NCBI GenBank assembly: GCA_001885315.1
Contig: MLPZ01000007.1
Location: forward strand, 1-64,000
Source: Treponema sp. CETP13
Lineage (GTDB): Bacteria; Spirochaetota; Spirochaetia; Treponematales; Treponemataceae
Direction of reading: 5' to 3'
DNA length: 64,000 bases
In this document: positions 17,876 through 25,696 of the stretch, one piece after another
Position numbering within the stretch: the stretch's first letter is position 1
Layout of the letters: each line of letters starts with the position of its first letter
Made by a program: the position numbers and the translations under genes
The notes under the pieces: model-generated
Told to the model about the DNA's origin: nothing
What the model saw: the letters and a program-made list of their open reading frames with translations, nothing else
Databases searched by the model: none

Positions 17876-18859
17876 ATGAAGTATGCTTTTTTGTTTTCTG
17901 GGCAAGGGTCTCAGTTTCAGGGAATGGCAGAAGATATTTGTACGCACTCTGTTGCAGCAAAAAAAGTAATCAGTGATGTATCTGATATTACGGGTAAAGA
18001 TATTCCTGCTTTATTGTGGAACACTGAAAAAGATATTTTATCACGGAGTGATAATAGCCAAGTAGCAATTTCTACAATGTCATTGGCCATTGTAGCAGCT
18101 CTTAAAGAAAAGGGGATTGAACCTAGTGCAGTAGCAGGTTTTAGTTTAGGTGAGTTTCCGGCTTTATGTGCTGCAGGTGTTTTATCATTTGAAGACATGG
18201 TTAATGTTGTTAACCAACGTGGGGCAATTATGCAAGCTACCTGTGAGCAAATTGCAAAGGAAAATGCAGGTGCTGCTCCGGGAATGGCCGCTGTTATTGG
18301 ACTTACTCCAGAAAAAGTTATAGAAATTTGCAAACCTCTTACTGATAAAGGTCTTTTGTTTGCGGCAAATTTAAATAGTCCAAAACAAACAGTTATATCA
18401 GGTACTTTTGAAGGTATTAATCAAGGAGAATCTTTATTAAAAGAGGCGGGAGCCCGTCGCTATATTAAATTAGCAGTTGCTGGCCCTTTCCATTCTCCAT
18501 TAATGCAAAGCGCTACAAAAGATTTTAACAAAGTACTAGAATCTGTAACGTTTAATAATCCAAAGATTTCTTTGTTTTCGAATGTAACAGGAAAGCTCGT
18601 TTCAACAGGGGAAGAGGCAAAAGCCAATGCACTTTTACATCTTACACATTCTTTATTATGGACAGAAGAAGAAAAATCTCTTGCTGACATGATGTCAAAG
18701 TCTGGTGAAGATTGGGAACTTATTGAATGTGGACCTGGAAAAACTCTATTTGGTTTTTGGAGAGACAGCGGATTTAATTTTAATGAAAATGAAGATGGAA
18801 CTAAAACAGGTTATAAATGTAATTTAGCGGGTACGTGGGAAAATATTGAACTGTTATAA
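17876..18859 (+). CDS. fabD: Malonyl-CoA:ACP transacylase FabD
   Basis: A 327-residue cytoplasmic enzyme that moves malonyl from CoA to acyl carrier protein, supplying chain-extension units. Visible: the N-terminal FSGQGSQ oxyanion loop, the nucleophile motif GFSLGEFPAL (variant of GHSLGE), a conserved Arg in QRGAIMQ, and the catalytic His of AGPFHSPLM. Somewhat longer than E. coli FabD (309). An in-frame ATG at 17864 would add four residues, but GGAGA at 17866-17870 fits the ATG at 17876 with 5-nt spacing. First gene of the cluster fabD-fabG-fabF-fabZ, with its own promoter upstream. The gap to fabG (120 bp) holds a hairpin of the type that recurs through this locus. Confidence 0.93.
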   Translation: MKYAFLFSGQGSQFQGMAEDICTHSVAAKKVISDVSDITGKDIPALLWNTEKDILSRSDNSQVAISTMSLAIVAALKEKGIEPSAVAGFSLGEFPALCAAGVLSFEDMVNVVNQRGAIMQATCEQIAKENAGAAPGMAAVIGLTPEKVIEICKPLTDKGLLFAANLNSPKQTVISGTFEGINQGESLLKEAGARRYIKLAVAGPFHSPLMQSATKDFNKVLESVTFNNPKISLFSNVTGKLVSTGEEAKANALLHLTHSLLWTEEEKSLADMMSKSGEDWELIECGPGKTLFGFWRDSGFNFNENEDGTKTGYKCNLAGTWENIELL

Positions 18860-18878
18860 CAAAAAAATATTTTCCTTG

Positions 18879-18914
18879 CGAGATTTGCAATTTGTAACCC
18901 AATTTGCAAACTCG
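18879..18914. repeat. Hairpin in the fabD-fabG gap
   Basis: CGAG-A-TTTGCAA ... TTGCAAA-CTCG (one bulged A). Its AGTTTG/CAAACT-like core resembles the hairpins after fabG and in array B. No T-run follows, so it is not a typical terminator. Confidence 0.6.
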
Positions 18915-18979
18915 TGAGTGTTTTTCGAAATTTAATAAAGTGTCTGATTTAAGTGTAGTACTAAATTTAGGAGTAAATA

Positions 18980-19723
18980 ATGTTATTAGAAAATAAAAAA
19001 GCTTTAATAACCGGTTCTTCTCGTGGGATTGGGCTTGGTATTACTAAGCGATATTTAGAAGAAGGGTGTGAAGTTTGGGGGCTATGTACTAAAGATAGTC
19101 CTGCAAAAGCTGAAACTGAAGCTTTCGCAAAAGAACATGGGGTTGCTTATCATGAAATCCATGCAAATGTAGCCGAAGTAGAAAACCTCAAACTCGTTAT
19201 AAAAGATGCATTAAAAGAAGCAGGTGGTTTTGATATTCTTGTAAACAATGCAGGTATTACACGTGATGGATTATCTTTTCGTATGAAATTGGAAGATTGG
19301 AATTCTGTACTATCAATAAATCTAACTTCTGCTTTTATAATTTCACAAATTATCTCTGGCGATATGATTAGAAAACGTGCGGGATCGATTATTAATATGG
19401 CAAGTATTGTTGGCCTTCATGGTCAAGGTGGTCAAGTTAATTATGCTGCTAGTAAAGGTGGACTTATAGCTTATACAAAGAGTTTAGCTAAAGAAACTGG
19501 TGCTCGTGGTGTTCGAGTAAATGCAATTGCACCTGGATTTATAGAAACAGAAATGACAGCTGCTGTAAATGAAGAAGCTCAAAAAGCATGGTTAGAGACT
19601 ATTCCAGCAAAAAGAGCTGGTAAAGTCGAAGACGTTGCAAATACGTGTGTCTTTTTAGGCAGCGATTTATCAACCTATATTACAGCACAAGTCATCGGCG
19701 TCGATGGTGGTATGGGGGCGTAG
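18980..19723 (+). CDS. fabG: 3-oxoacyl-ACP reductase FabG
   Basis: A 247-residue short-chain dehydrogenase that reduces 3-oxoacyl-ACP with NADPH in the fatty-acid elongation cycle. Visible: cofactor motif TGSSRGIGLG, the NNAG motif, catalytic Ser in NMASIVG, and the Tyr-x3-Lys pair in YAASKGG; C-terminal FLGSDLSTYITAQVIGVDGG is typical. Length is normal. TAGGAG lies before the ATG. The TAG stop (19721-19723) forms the first three bases of a 9-bp hairpin stem. It follows fabD and precedes fabF; the acpP gene often found between fabG and fabF is absent here. Confidence 0.95.
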   Translation: MLLENKKALITGSSRGIGLGITKRYLEEGCEVWGLCTKDSPAKAETEAFAKEHGVAYHEIHANVAEVENLKLVIKDALKEAGGFDILVNNAGITRDGLSFRMKLEDWNSVLSINLTSAFIISQIISGDMIRKRAGSIINMASIVGLHGQGGQVNYAASKGGLIAYTKSLAKETGARGVRVNAIAPGFIETEMTAAVNEEAQKAWLETIPAKRAGKVEDVANTCVFLGSDLSTYITAQVIGVDGGMGA

Positions 19724-19763
19724 AATTGCTGCGCAATTCTAGTCGAGTTTGTAAACAAACTCG
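19721..19763. repeat. Double hairpin starting at the fabG stop codon
   Basis: TAGAATTGC-TGC-GCAATTCTA (19721-19741, perfect 9-bp stem that includes the stop codon), then CGAGTTTG-TAAA-CAAACTCG (19744-19763, perfect 8-bp stem). Two tandem hairpins right after a stop codon is the same plan as in array B. Confidence 0.75.
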
Positions 19764-19863
19764 CAGTCGATGAAGTGGTAAGTGCGGCTTGCGGGTCACA
19801 CTACCGGACATAGAAATGATAAGTTAAAATTTAGATATATAGATAGAATAGGAGAAATATTTT

Positions 19864-21111
19864 ATGCGTAGAGTAGTAGTAACTGGAATGGGAGCTGTAA
19901 CTCCCCTTGGCAATACATTAGATGACACCTGGCAAGGTATAAAAGACGGTCGTAGTGGAATTACAAATATAAGTACTTTTGATGCTTCTGAATTTAAAGT
20001 TCAGGTAGCTGGAGAAGTCAAAGACTTTGATAGTTCCAAATATTTTGATCGAAAAGAAGGACGCAAAATGGGTCGTTTTACTCAATTTGCAGTTGCCTCT
20101 TCTGTTATGGCAATGGATGATGCTGGCTTTACAAAAGAAAATCTTGATGGTAAAAAAGCTGCGGTTATAGTTGGTAATGGTATTGGTGGATTTGAAGTAT
20201 ATGAACAGGCTTTTAAGAAATATTTTGATGCAGGAGCTAATCGAATTCCTCCAATGACAGTTCCTAAACTTATTCCTAACGAAGCTGCTGCAAACATAAC
20301 TATGAAATATGATATTCATGGACCATCATGGACTCTAGTAACAGCTTGTTCTTCTGGAACAGATGCTCTTGGGTGTGGCCTTGATATGGTTAGATCCGGT
20401 CGTGCAGATGTATGTCTTGCAGGTGGTGCCGAATCTACAATTACGGGCTTTGGTGTTGGTTGTTTTACTGTTCTTCAAGCTCTTGCGGCCGATTTTAATC
20501 AGTCTCCAGAACAATCTAGTTGTCCTTTTGATAAAAAACGTTGTGGCTTTGTTATGGGAGAAGGTGGCGGAATGCTCGTACTCGAAGAATATGAACATGC
20601 AAAAGCTCGTGGTGCACATATCTATGCTGAATTTGCCGGATACGGTGGATCTTCAGATGCATATCATCTTACTTCTCCTGATCCAACTGGAAACGGAGGC
20701 GCTTTGGCAATGACTAAGGCTCTTGAAGATGCAAACATAAACCCAGAAGATGTTCAGTACTATAATGCACATGGAACTTCAACACACATAAATGATCCAG
20801 CTGAAACAGCTATGATAAAAATGGCTTTTGGCAAGCATGCGTATGACATGAAAATTTCTTCAACTAAATCTATGACAGGCCATATGCTTGGAGCTGCCGG
20901 AGCTGTAGAAGCTTGTATTACAATAAAAGCAATTACAGAAGGTTTTTATCCTCCTACAATCAATCTTAACGAGCCTGATATAGAAGCTGGTTGTGATCTT
21001 GATTACGTACCTAATAAAGGTGTAAAAGGTGAAATTAACTGCGCCGCATCCGGTTCCCTTGGATTTGGTGGTCATAATGGTGTTGTTGTATTCAAAAAGG
21101 TAACAGACTAA
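19864..21111 (+). CDS. fabF: 3-oxoacyl-ACP synthase II FabF
   Basis: A 415-residue condensing enzyme that extends acyl-ACP with malonyl-ACP. The Cys-His-His triad is visible: Cys in TACSSGTDALG, His in YNAHGTSTHIND, and His in STKSMTGHMLGAAGAVE. The Lys of STKS and the glycine-rich C-terminus GSLGFGGHNGVVVF are also typical. Length is standard. GGAG lies 8 nt before the ATG. The stop TAA overlaps the fabZ ATG by one base, so the two are translationally coupled. The 140-bp gap upstream holds a double hairpin rather than acpP. Confidence 0.95.
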   Translation: MRRVVVTGMGAVTPLGNTLDDTWQGIKDGRSGITNISTFDASEFKVQVAGEVKDFDSSKYFDRKEGRKMGRFTQFAVASSVMAMDDAGFTKENLDGKKAAVIVGNGIGGFEVYEQAFKKYFDAGANRIPPMTVPKLIPNEAAANITMKYDIHGPSWTLVTACSSGTDALGCGLDMVRSGRADVCLAGGAESTITGFGVGCFTVLQALAADFNQSPEQSSCPFDKKRCGFVMGEGGGMLVLEEYEHAKARGAHIYAEFAGYGGSSDAYHLTSPDPTGNGGALAMTKALEDANINPEDVQYYNAHGTSTHINDPAETAMIKMAFGKHAYDMKISSTKSMTGHMLGAAGAVEACITIKAITEGFYPPTINLNEPDIEAGCDLDYVPNKGVKGEINCAASGSLGFGGHNGVVVFKKVTD

Positions 21112-21533
21112 TGTCAGAAACTAAAGATATAGAGAGTTTACTCCCACATCGAAAACCATTTTTATTTGTTGATGAGATAATCAGCTGTGATAAAGATGGC
21201 AGTGTAAGTGAACATACTTTTACAGAAGACGAATTCTTTTTTAAAGGTCACTTTCCTGAATATCCAGTTGTTCCAGGAGTTATTCTTATTGAAACTATGG
21301 CTCAAGCTGGTGGAGCCGCGTTATCATATCAAAAAACATTTGCAGAAGGCTCCCTGTTTTTTTTAGGCACGGTAGATAAAGTTAAATTTCGCCATCAAGT
21401 CCGTCCAAATGACAAAGTGCGAATGGAAGTAACTAATTTACGCGTGTCACCAAAAATGATTAAACAGTCAGGCAAAGCATATGTAGGCGACGAACTCGCC
21501 GCTGAAGCAACCTGGATGTGTTTAGTTGGTTAA
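21111..21533 (+). CDS. fabZ: 3-hydroxyacyl-ACP dehydratase FabZ
   Basis: A 140-residue hot-dog-fold dehydratase making trans-2-enoyl-ACP. The opening ESLLPHRKPFLFVDEI and the catalytic segment GHFPEYPVVPGVILIETMAQ (His and Glu) are characteristic. Last gene of the fabD-fabZ cluster; it overlaps fabF by 1 bp. The final codons TGG ATG TGT TTA GTT GGT TAA (W-M-C-L-V-G-stop) are repeated downstream at exact 75-bp spacing, but with other codons (TGG ATG TGC CTC GTA GGC TAG), as part of array B. Its product feeds an enoyl reductase, presumably the FabV encoded at 24479. Confidence 0.95.
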   Translation: MSETKDIESLLPHRKPFLFVDEIISCDKDGSVSEHTFTEDEFFFKGHFPEYPVVPGVILIETMAQAGGAALSYQKTFAEGSLFFLGTVDKVKFRHQVRPNDKVRMEVTNLRVSPKMIKQSGKAYVGDELAAEATWMCLVG

Positions 21534-22095
21534 CTACCGCAAGTTTGCGAAAGCAAACTTGACGCGAATGAGTTTATCTCATTCGCCTGGATGTGCCTCG
21601 TAGGCTAGCTACCGCAAGTTTGAGAAACAAACTTGACGCGAATGGTTTTTTTGCCATTCGCCTGGATGTGCCTCGTAGGCTAGCTACCGCAAGTTTGAGA
21701 AACAAACTTGACGCGAATGGTTTTTTTGCCATTCGCCTGGATGTGCCTCGTAGGCTAGCTACCGCAAGTTTGAGAATCAAACTTGACGCGAATGGTTTTT
21801 TTTGCCATTCGCCTGGATGTGCCTGGTGGGTTCGGCAAACCCACAATAGGCAGCGCCAACTAAACACTCCAGAGCAAGTTTGGCATACAGAGAGACATGC
21901 TGCTTTGGCAAACTTGACGCGAATGAGTTTATCTCATTCGCCTGGATGTGCCTCGTAGGCTAGCTACCGCAAGTTTGAGAAACAAACTTGACGCGAATGA
22001 GTTTATCTCATTCGCCCTGATATGCTTAATATGTTTGGCTGCTGCAAGTTTGAGAAACAAACTTGACGCGAATGAGTTTATCTCATTCGCCCTGG
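21534..22095. repeat. Hairpin-repeat array B downstream of fabZ
   Basis: Seven double-hairpin units; the first four lie at a strict 75-bp period (the ACCGCAAG word at 21611, 21686, 21761). Each unit has CAAGTTTG-loop-CAAACTTG, then GCGAATGAG-TTTAT-CTCATTCGC or the paired variant GCGAATGG-loop-CCATTCGC. The linker between the first units encodes W-M-C-L-V-G-stop. Unit 4 is followed by an extra hairpin (GTGGGTT/AACCCAC) and unit 5 has a loop enlarged with a CATGC-containing insert. The last linker (CCTGATATGCTTAATATG) matches that of array C. The array lies between fabZ and its terminator, so it is transcribed as 3' UTR. Confidence 0.9.
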
Positions 22096-22100
22096 TATGT

Positions 22101-22137
22101 AAAACAGACTCTGTTTATTTAGAGTCTGTTTTTTTAT
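22101..22137 (+). terminator. Terminator of the fab cluster
   Basis: AACAGACTCT / AGAGTCTGTT stem with 8-nt loop and a T7 run. It follows array B directly. Confidence 0.88.
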
Positions 22138-22171
22138 TGCGATATAAAAAGTTATAATATAGAATAAAATT

Positions 22172-22951
22172 ATGAATCAAAAAGAAAAAACAAAATTTTG
22201 GAACCCTTCTCGAGTAGTTACCTTTTGTGGAACTTGTGCTTTAGGCGCAGCTACTATTATGAATATTGTATGTGGGGTCGATTTTTCATCGATTATTCCT
22301 TATGAAAGATTTGTTATTCCTATTGTTAACGGAACCTGTACAATTCTGTGCTTAATACTATTTCTTATGCCTTCTAACTTGTCTTTACAAATGGCAATAT
22401 TAATTCCAGAATCTATTTTTAATATTTTAAGTGGGTATGATGTATTAGGGAATTTTTTATACATGGCTTTGATTTTATATTTGTTTTGTGATGGGTTTTT
22501 TAAAACAAAAATAAAATTAAAAGCGACCTTTTTAGGTGTGTTTTGGGGATTAATATTGCTGACACTGATTCATTTTGGATGGGATCGGGTTGTTTTTGGA
22601 TTTGTTATATTTATATTTATGTTTACTTTTTTCTTATGTTTATATGATATGTTAAAAGAGCAATTATCTTTTTTGCTTCCGAAAACAGAAATAAATCGAT
22701 CAGAAAATTCTGTAGTATTACCACCTGCAGGGAGCTCTATACATCTGTCTGATTATGGATTAACTGAACGACAGATAGCTTTTGTATTAGATGCACTTGA
22801 ATCAAATGTTACGTTTGTAGAGTTAGGGGAAAGATATTATACAAGCCCTTCTGCAATTAAAAAAAATATGGCAAAAGTATATAAAATATTGGGGGTAAAA
22901 AATAAAGAAATGTTACGAGTATTATTGCTCCAATATAAAGTATACAAATAG
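22172..22951 (+). CDS. Membrane-bound LuxR-type regulator
   Basis: A 259-residue protein with five or six membrane helices in the first 165 residues and a C-terminal LuxR/NarL-type helix-turn-helix (about 198-255: LTERQIAFVLDALESNVTFV, then YYTSPSAIKKNMAKVYKILG, then EMLRVLLL). Such membrane-tethered LuxR proteins are found in several host-associated bacteria, with ligand sensing through the membrane part; the targets are not known. The acidic GLTERQ start of the HTH is standard. TATAAT lies 13 nt before the ATG and no good Shine-Dalgarno is visible. It sits between two hairpin arrays, downstream of the fab terminator and convergent with luxS. Confidence 0.8.
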   Translation: MNQKEKTKFWNPSRVVTFCGTCALGAATIMNIVCGVDFSSIIPYERFVIPIVNGTCTILCLILFLMPSNLSLQMAILIPESIFNILSGYDVLGNFLYMALILYLFCDGFFKTKIKLKATFLGVFWGLILLTLIHFGWDRVVFGFVIFIFMFTFFLCLYDMLKEQLSFLLPKTEINRSENSVVLPPAGSSIHLSDYGLTERQIAFVLDALESNVTFVELGERYYTSPSAIKKNMAKVYKILGVKNKEMLRVLLLQYKVYK

Positions 22952-22987
22952 TCATTTGAAATCTATTTAGAAAAAATTAAGTAAATA

Positions 22988-23305
22988 GCTACTGCAAGTT
23001 TGTCATGCAGAGACATGCTGCTTTGGCAAACTTGACGCGAATGAGTTTGTCTCATTCGCCCTGATATGCTTGATATGTTTGGCCACTGCAAGTTTGTCAT
23101 GCAGAGACATGCTGCTTTGGCAAACTTGACGCGAATGAGTTTGTCTCATTCGCCCTGATATGCTTGATATGTTTGGCCACTGCAAGTTTGTGGATACAAA
23201 CTTGACGTGAATGAGTTTGTCTCATTCGCCCTGATATGCTTGATATGTTTGGCCACTGCAAGTTTGTGGATACAAACTTGACGTGAATGAGTTTGTCTCA
23301 TTCGC
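22988..23305. repeat. Hairpin-repeat array C between LuxR-type gene and luxS
   Basis: Four units of the array-B type. The first two (about 95 bp) have an enlarged first loop carrying CATGCAGAGACATG; the last two (about 76 bp) have the simple form CAAGTTTG-TGGATA-CAAACTTG. All carry GYGAATGAG-TTTGT-CTCATTCGC as second hairpin and the linker CCTGATATGCTTGATATG. The outermost hairpin overlaps the last codons and stop of luxS. Apart from the array, this gap of about 345 bp holds nothing that I can identify. Confidence 0.9.
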
Positions 23306-23777
23306 CCGGATACCCCATGTGTTTATCATCAATTGTGTCGAGCATGTCTTTCCAGTGTTTTATGTGAAATTGTGCGGTTTCAAGGTTCATATCTTGGTAA
23401 TTGCCACACCCTTTTGCTGTTGCTCCAGGGATAGGACCTTTAAAATCATTAATGAAATCACACATTTTTTTTAGTAATTCAATTATGTCTTTGCTTTCGT
23501 AGTTTCCTGCAAGTATAAGATAAAAGCCTGTTCTGCATCCCATTGGGCCAAAATAAATTATTTTGTCTGCCCATTTTGAATCATTGCGTAAAAAAGTGGC
23601 GCCTAAATGCTCAATTGCATGAATAGGGGCATTTTCCAAAGCAGGTTCAATATTAGGGCGAGTAAAACGTAAATCGAAAGTTGTAAGGGTTTCGCTTCCA
23701 ATCGAGTCTTTGCGCGAAACATATACTCCAGGTAATAATTTTGTATGGTCAATAGTAAAACTTGCAATATCCTTCAT
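23298..23777 (-). CDS. luxS: S-ribosylhomocysteine lyase LuxS
   Basis: A 159-residue metalloenzyme that splits S-ribosylhomocysteine to homocysteine and the AI-2 precursor DPD, part of the activated-methyl cycle. Visible: the metal motif in PIHAIEHLGATFLRN (His-x3-His variant with Glu), the catalytic-Cys segment FGPMGCRTGFYLIL, and the third ligand in GCGNYQDMNLETAQFH. GGAGA precedes the ATG. The final codons (..CCG GGC GAA TGA) lie inside the outermost hairpin of array C, so its C-terminus is set by repeat DNA. The homocysteine it releases links it to the methionine genes in this window. Confidence 0.95.
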   Translation of the reverse strand: MKDIASFTIDHTKLLPGVYVSRKDSIGSETLTTFDLRFTRPNIEPALENAPIHAIEHLGATFLRNDSKWADKIIYFGPMGCRTGFYLILAGNYESKDIIELLKKMCDFINDFKGPIPGATAKGCGNYQDMNLETAQFHIKHWKDMLDTIDDKHMGYPGE

Positions 23778-23826
23778 AGACTTCTCCTATAGCTTGTGTA
23801 TTTAAATGTATAAGACAATAGTAATT

Positions 23827-24249
23827 TTATATCATTTTCATTACAAGGTTTTTTGCACTTTTCATGTCAATCCCGCTAATATCTTTTAGTTTTGGCATAA
23901 TATTGCGAAGAGTGCGATCGTCAGCAGGTAAACTTTCAACTATTTTTTTTACAGCAATTTCTGTTTCTTCTGGAGAAAGAGCTTTAGGAATAAATTCTTG
24001 TAATATTTTTTGTTCTGCTTCAAGTTCTGTTGTATCAGCATTTCCTTTTTTGTATTCTTCAATCGTCACAGAATTTTGATCGTACATTTTTTTTGTAGCT
24101 TTTTCGATATCGGCTTGTGTCTCTTCTCTATCAAGTTCTCTAATATTTTTTTGCACAGCATCAACAATTAAGCCATATATTTTTGCACGTACAGGTTCTG
24201 TTTTGCGACATTTCATTCTTGCTCTAAACATTTCTTTTGTGGTCATCAT
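23827..24249 (-). CDS. yqeY: GatB/YqeY-domain protein
   Basis: A 140-residue helical protein of the YqeY family, related to the tail domain of the amidotransferase subunit GatB. Visible family stretches: RKTEPVRAKIYGLIVDAVQK, LQEFIPKALSPEE, and the C-terminal DIKSAKNLVMK-like ending (DISGIDMKSAKNLVMKMI). The family is thought to touch tRNA metabolism, but no reaction is known. Two Met codons start the frame (24249 and 24246); GGAG is 9 nt before the first. It shares strand with luxS (50-bp gap), so the two may be one transcript read from the fabV-facing intergenic region. Confidence 0.85.
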   Translation of the reverse strand: MMTTKEMFRARMKCRKTEPVRAKIYGLIVDAVQKNIRELDREETQADIEKATKKMYDQNSVTIEEYKKGNADTTELEAEQKILQEFIPKALSPEETEIAVKKIVESLPADDRTLRNIMPKLKDISGIDMKSAKNLVMKMI

Positions 24250-24400
24250 AATTTTTATCTCCTAATTTGTGAATATACTTTTAATGCAAGGTAACTTTCC
24301 AAACTTTATGTGAATAGTTAAACCCTTTTACAGAACTATAAAACTTTGGCTCTCTCTGTGCAAGTCAAACAAAAAATCTGAAAAAATTACTTTTGCTTTT

Positions 24401-24434
24401 ACAACTTGACAATTTTCGTGTTTTTGTCGATAAT
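24401..24434 (+). promoter_or_regulatory. fabV promoter with the fabD-type box
   Basis: ACAACTTGACAATTTTCGT (24401-24419) matches the fabD box at 18 of 19 positions. TTGACA (24406-24411), 17-bp spacer, GATAAT (24429-24434): a strong promoter. The leader is about 38 nt with GGAG before the ATG. Confidence 0.75.
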
Positions 24435-24478
24435 AAAACAAAATCAGATAAAAATTTGTAAATATATGGAGATATAAT

Positions 24479-25696
24479 ATGGTTATAAAACCAATGGTTA
24501 GAAGCAATATTTGCTTGAATGCACATCCTGCAGGATGTAAAAAAGAAGTTGAAGATCAAATTGCATATACTAAAAAACGTGCTCAAGAACGAAAAGCTGG
24601 CAAAATTGCAGAAGCTGGTGTTAAAAATGCAGGTCCTAAGAATGTATTAGTTGTTGGATGTTCAACGGGATATGGTTTGGCTACTCGTATTGCAGCAGGT
24701 TTTGGATATGGAGCTAAAACAGTAGGTGTTTCGTTTGAAAAAGCCCCAAAAGAAAAACGACCTGGAACTCCTGGTTGGTATAACAACCGTACCTTTGATG
24801 CCATTGCAAAAAAAGATGGTATTTTTTCAACCACACTGGAAGGGGATGCATTTGGTGATGCAATGAAACAAGATATTATTAAAATTGCAAACGATAATGA
24901 TATAAAATTTGATGTTGTTATTTATAGCTTGGCTTCACCTGTTAGAGTAGATCCAGAAACCGGTGTTATGTATAAATCGGTTTTAAAACCTTTTGGAAAA
25001 ACATTTAGTGGTACTACAATGGATCCTTTTACTGGAGAATTAAGCACTATTTCTGCAGAACCGGCAAATGAAGATGAGGCTGCTCAAACAGTAAAAGTTA
25101 TGGGTGGTGAAGATTGGGAGCGTTGGATTTCTCAACTTTCTAAGGCTGGAGTTCTTACAGACGATTGTACAACAGTTGCATATAGTTATATAGGTCCTGA
25201 AGCAACTCAGGCTTTGTATCGAAAAGGTACAATTGGTAAAGCAAAAGAACACTTAGAAGCAACTGCAAATAAAATGAATAAGGCTGATTTTTTTAGTGGA
25301 AAAGCCTTTGTTTCTGTAAATAAAGCTGTTGTTACTCGATCTAGTGCAGTTATACCTGTAATTCCACTTTATATTACAAGTCTATTTAAAATCATGAAAG
25401 AGGAAGGAACTCATGAAGGTTGTATCGAACAAATGAACAGACTCATGGATTCTAAACTTTACAGAGATGACAATACAATTCCGGTAGATGAAAACAATAG
25501 AATTAGACTTGATGATTGGGAAATGAATCCTGAAGTTCAAGCAAAAGTAGATGCATTAATGCCTAAAGTTACGAGTGAAAACAGTAAAGATATTGTTGAT
25601 CTTGAAGGTTTTAGACATGATTTCTTAGCTACAAGTGGTTTTGATATTGCAGGTGTTGATTACGATGCAGATGTTGCTCGTTGTGACGAATTTTAA
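24479..25696 (+). CDS. fabV: trans-2-enoyl-ACP/CoA reductase FabV
   Basis: A 405-residue NADH-dependent enoyl reductase, last step of the elongation cycle; the family includes the Treponema denticola enzyme and tolerates triclosan. Visible: the N-terminal RSNICLNAHPAGCKKEVEDQI family stretch, the extended nucleotide motif VVGCSTGYGLATRIAAGFGYGA, the YSYIGPEATQALYRKGTIGKAK block with the catalytic Tyr-x8-Lys, and C-terminal GFDIAGVDYDADV. Length fits the family. It has its own promoter box, shared with fabD, and fills the enoyl-reductase gap of the fabD-fabG-fabF-fabZ cluster. The stop codon overlaps the first Pho-box repeat of pstB. Confidence 0.95.
   Translation: MVIKPMVRSNICLNAHPAGCKKEVEDQIAYTKKRAQERKAGKIAEAGVKNAGPKNVLVVGCSTGYGLATRIAAGFGYGAKTVGVSFEKAPKEKRPGTPGWYNNRTFDAIAKKDGIFSTTLEGDAFGDAMKQDIIKIANDNDIKFDVVIYSLASPVRVDPETGVMYKSVLKPFGKTFSGTTMDPFTGELSTISAEPANEDEAAQTVKVMGGEDWERWISQLSKAGVLTDDCTTVAYSYIGPEATQALYRKGTIGKAKEHLEATANKMNKADFFSGKAFVSVNKAVVTRSSAVIPVIPLYITSLFKIMKEEGTHEGCIEQMNRLMDSKLYRDDNTIPVDENNRIRLDDWEMNPEVQAKVDALMPKVTSENSKDIVDLEGFRHDFLATSGFDIAGVDYDADVARCDEF

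Noticed and set aside
18948-18968. FapR-like site (TTAAGTGTAGTACTAA) upstream of fabG
   Set aside because: Only an imperfect palindrome, with wrong half-site spacing against the FapR consensus, and no copy at fabD or fabV.
21574-22157. Long open frames on both strands across array B
   Set aside because: They exist because the 75-bp unit is a multiple of three and lacks stops in some frames; they encode only the repeat and have no ribosome binding sites.
23003-23185. Minus-strand frame in array C
   Set aside because: Pure repeat translation, as in array B.
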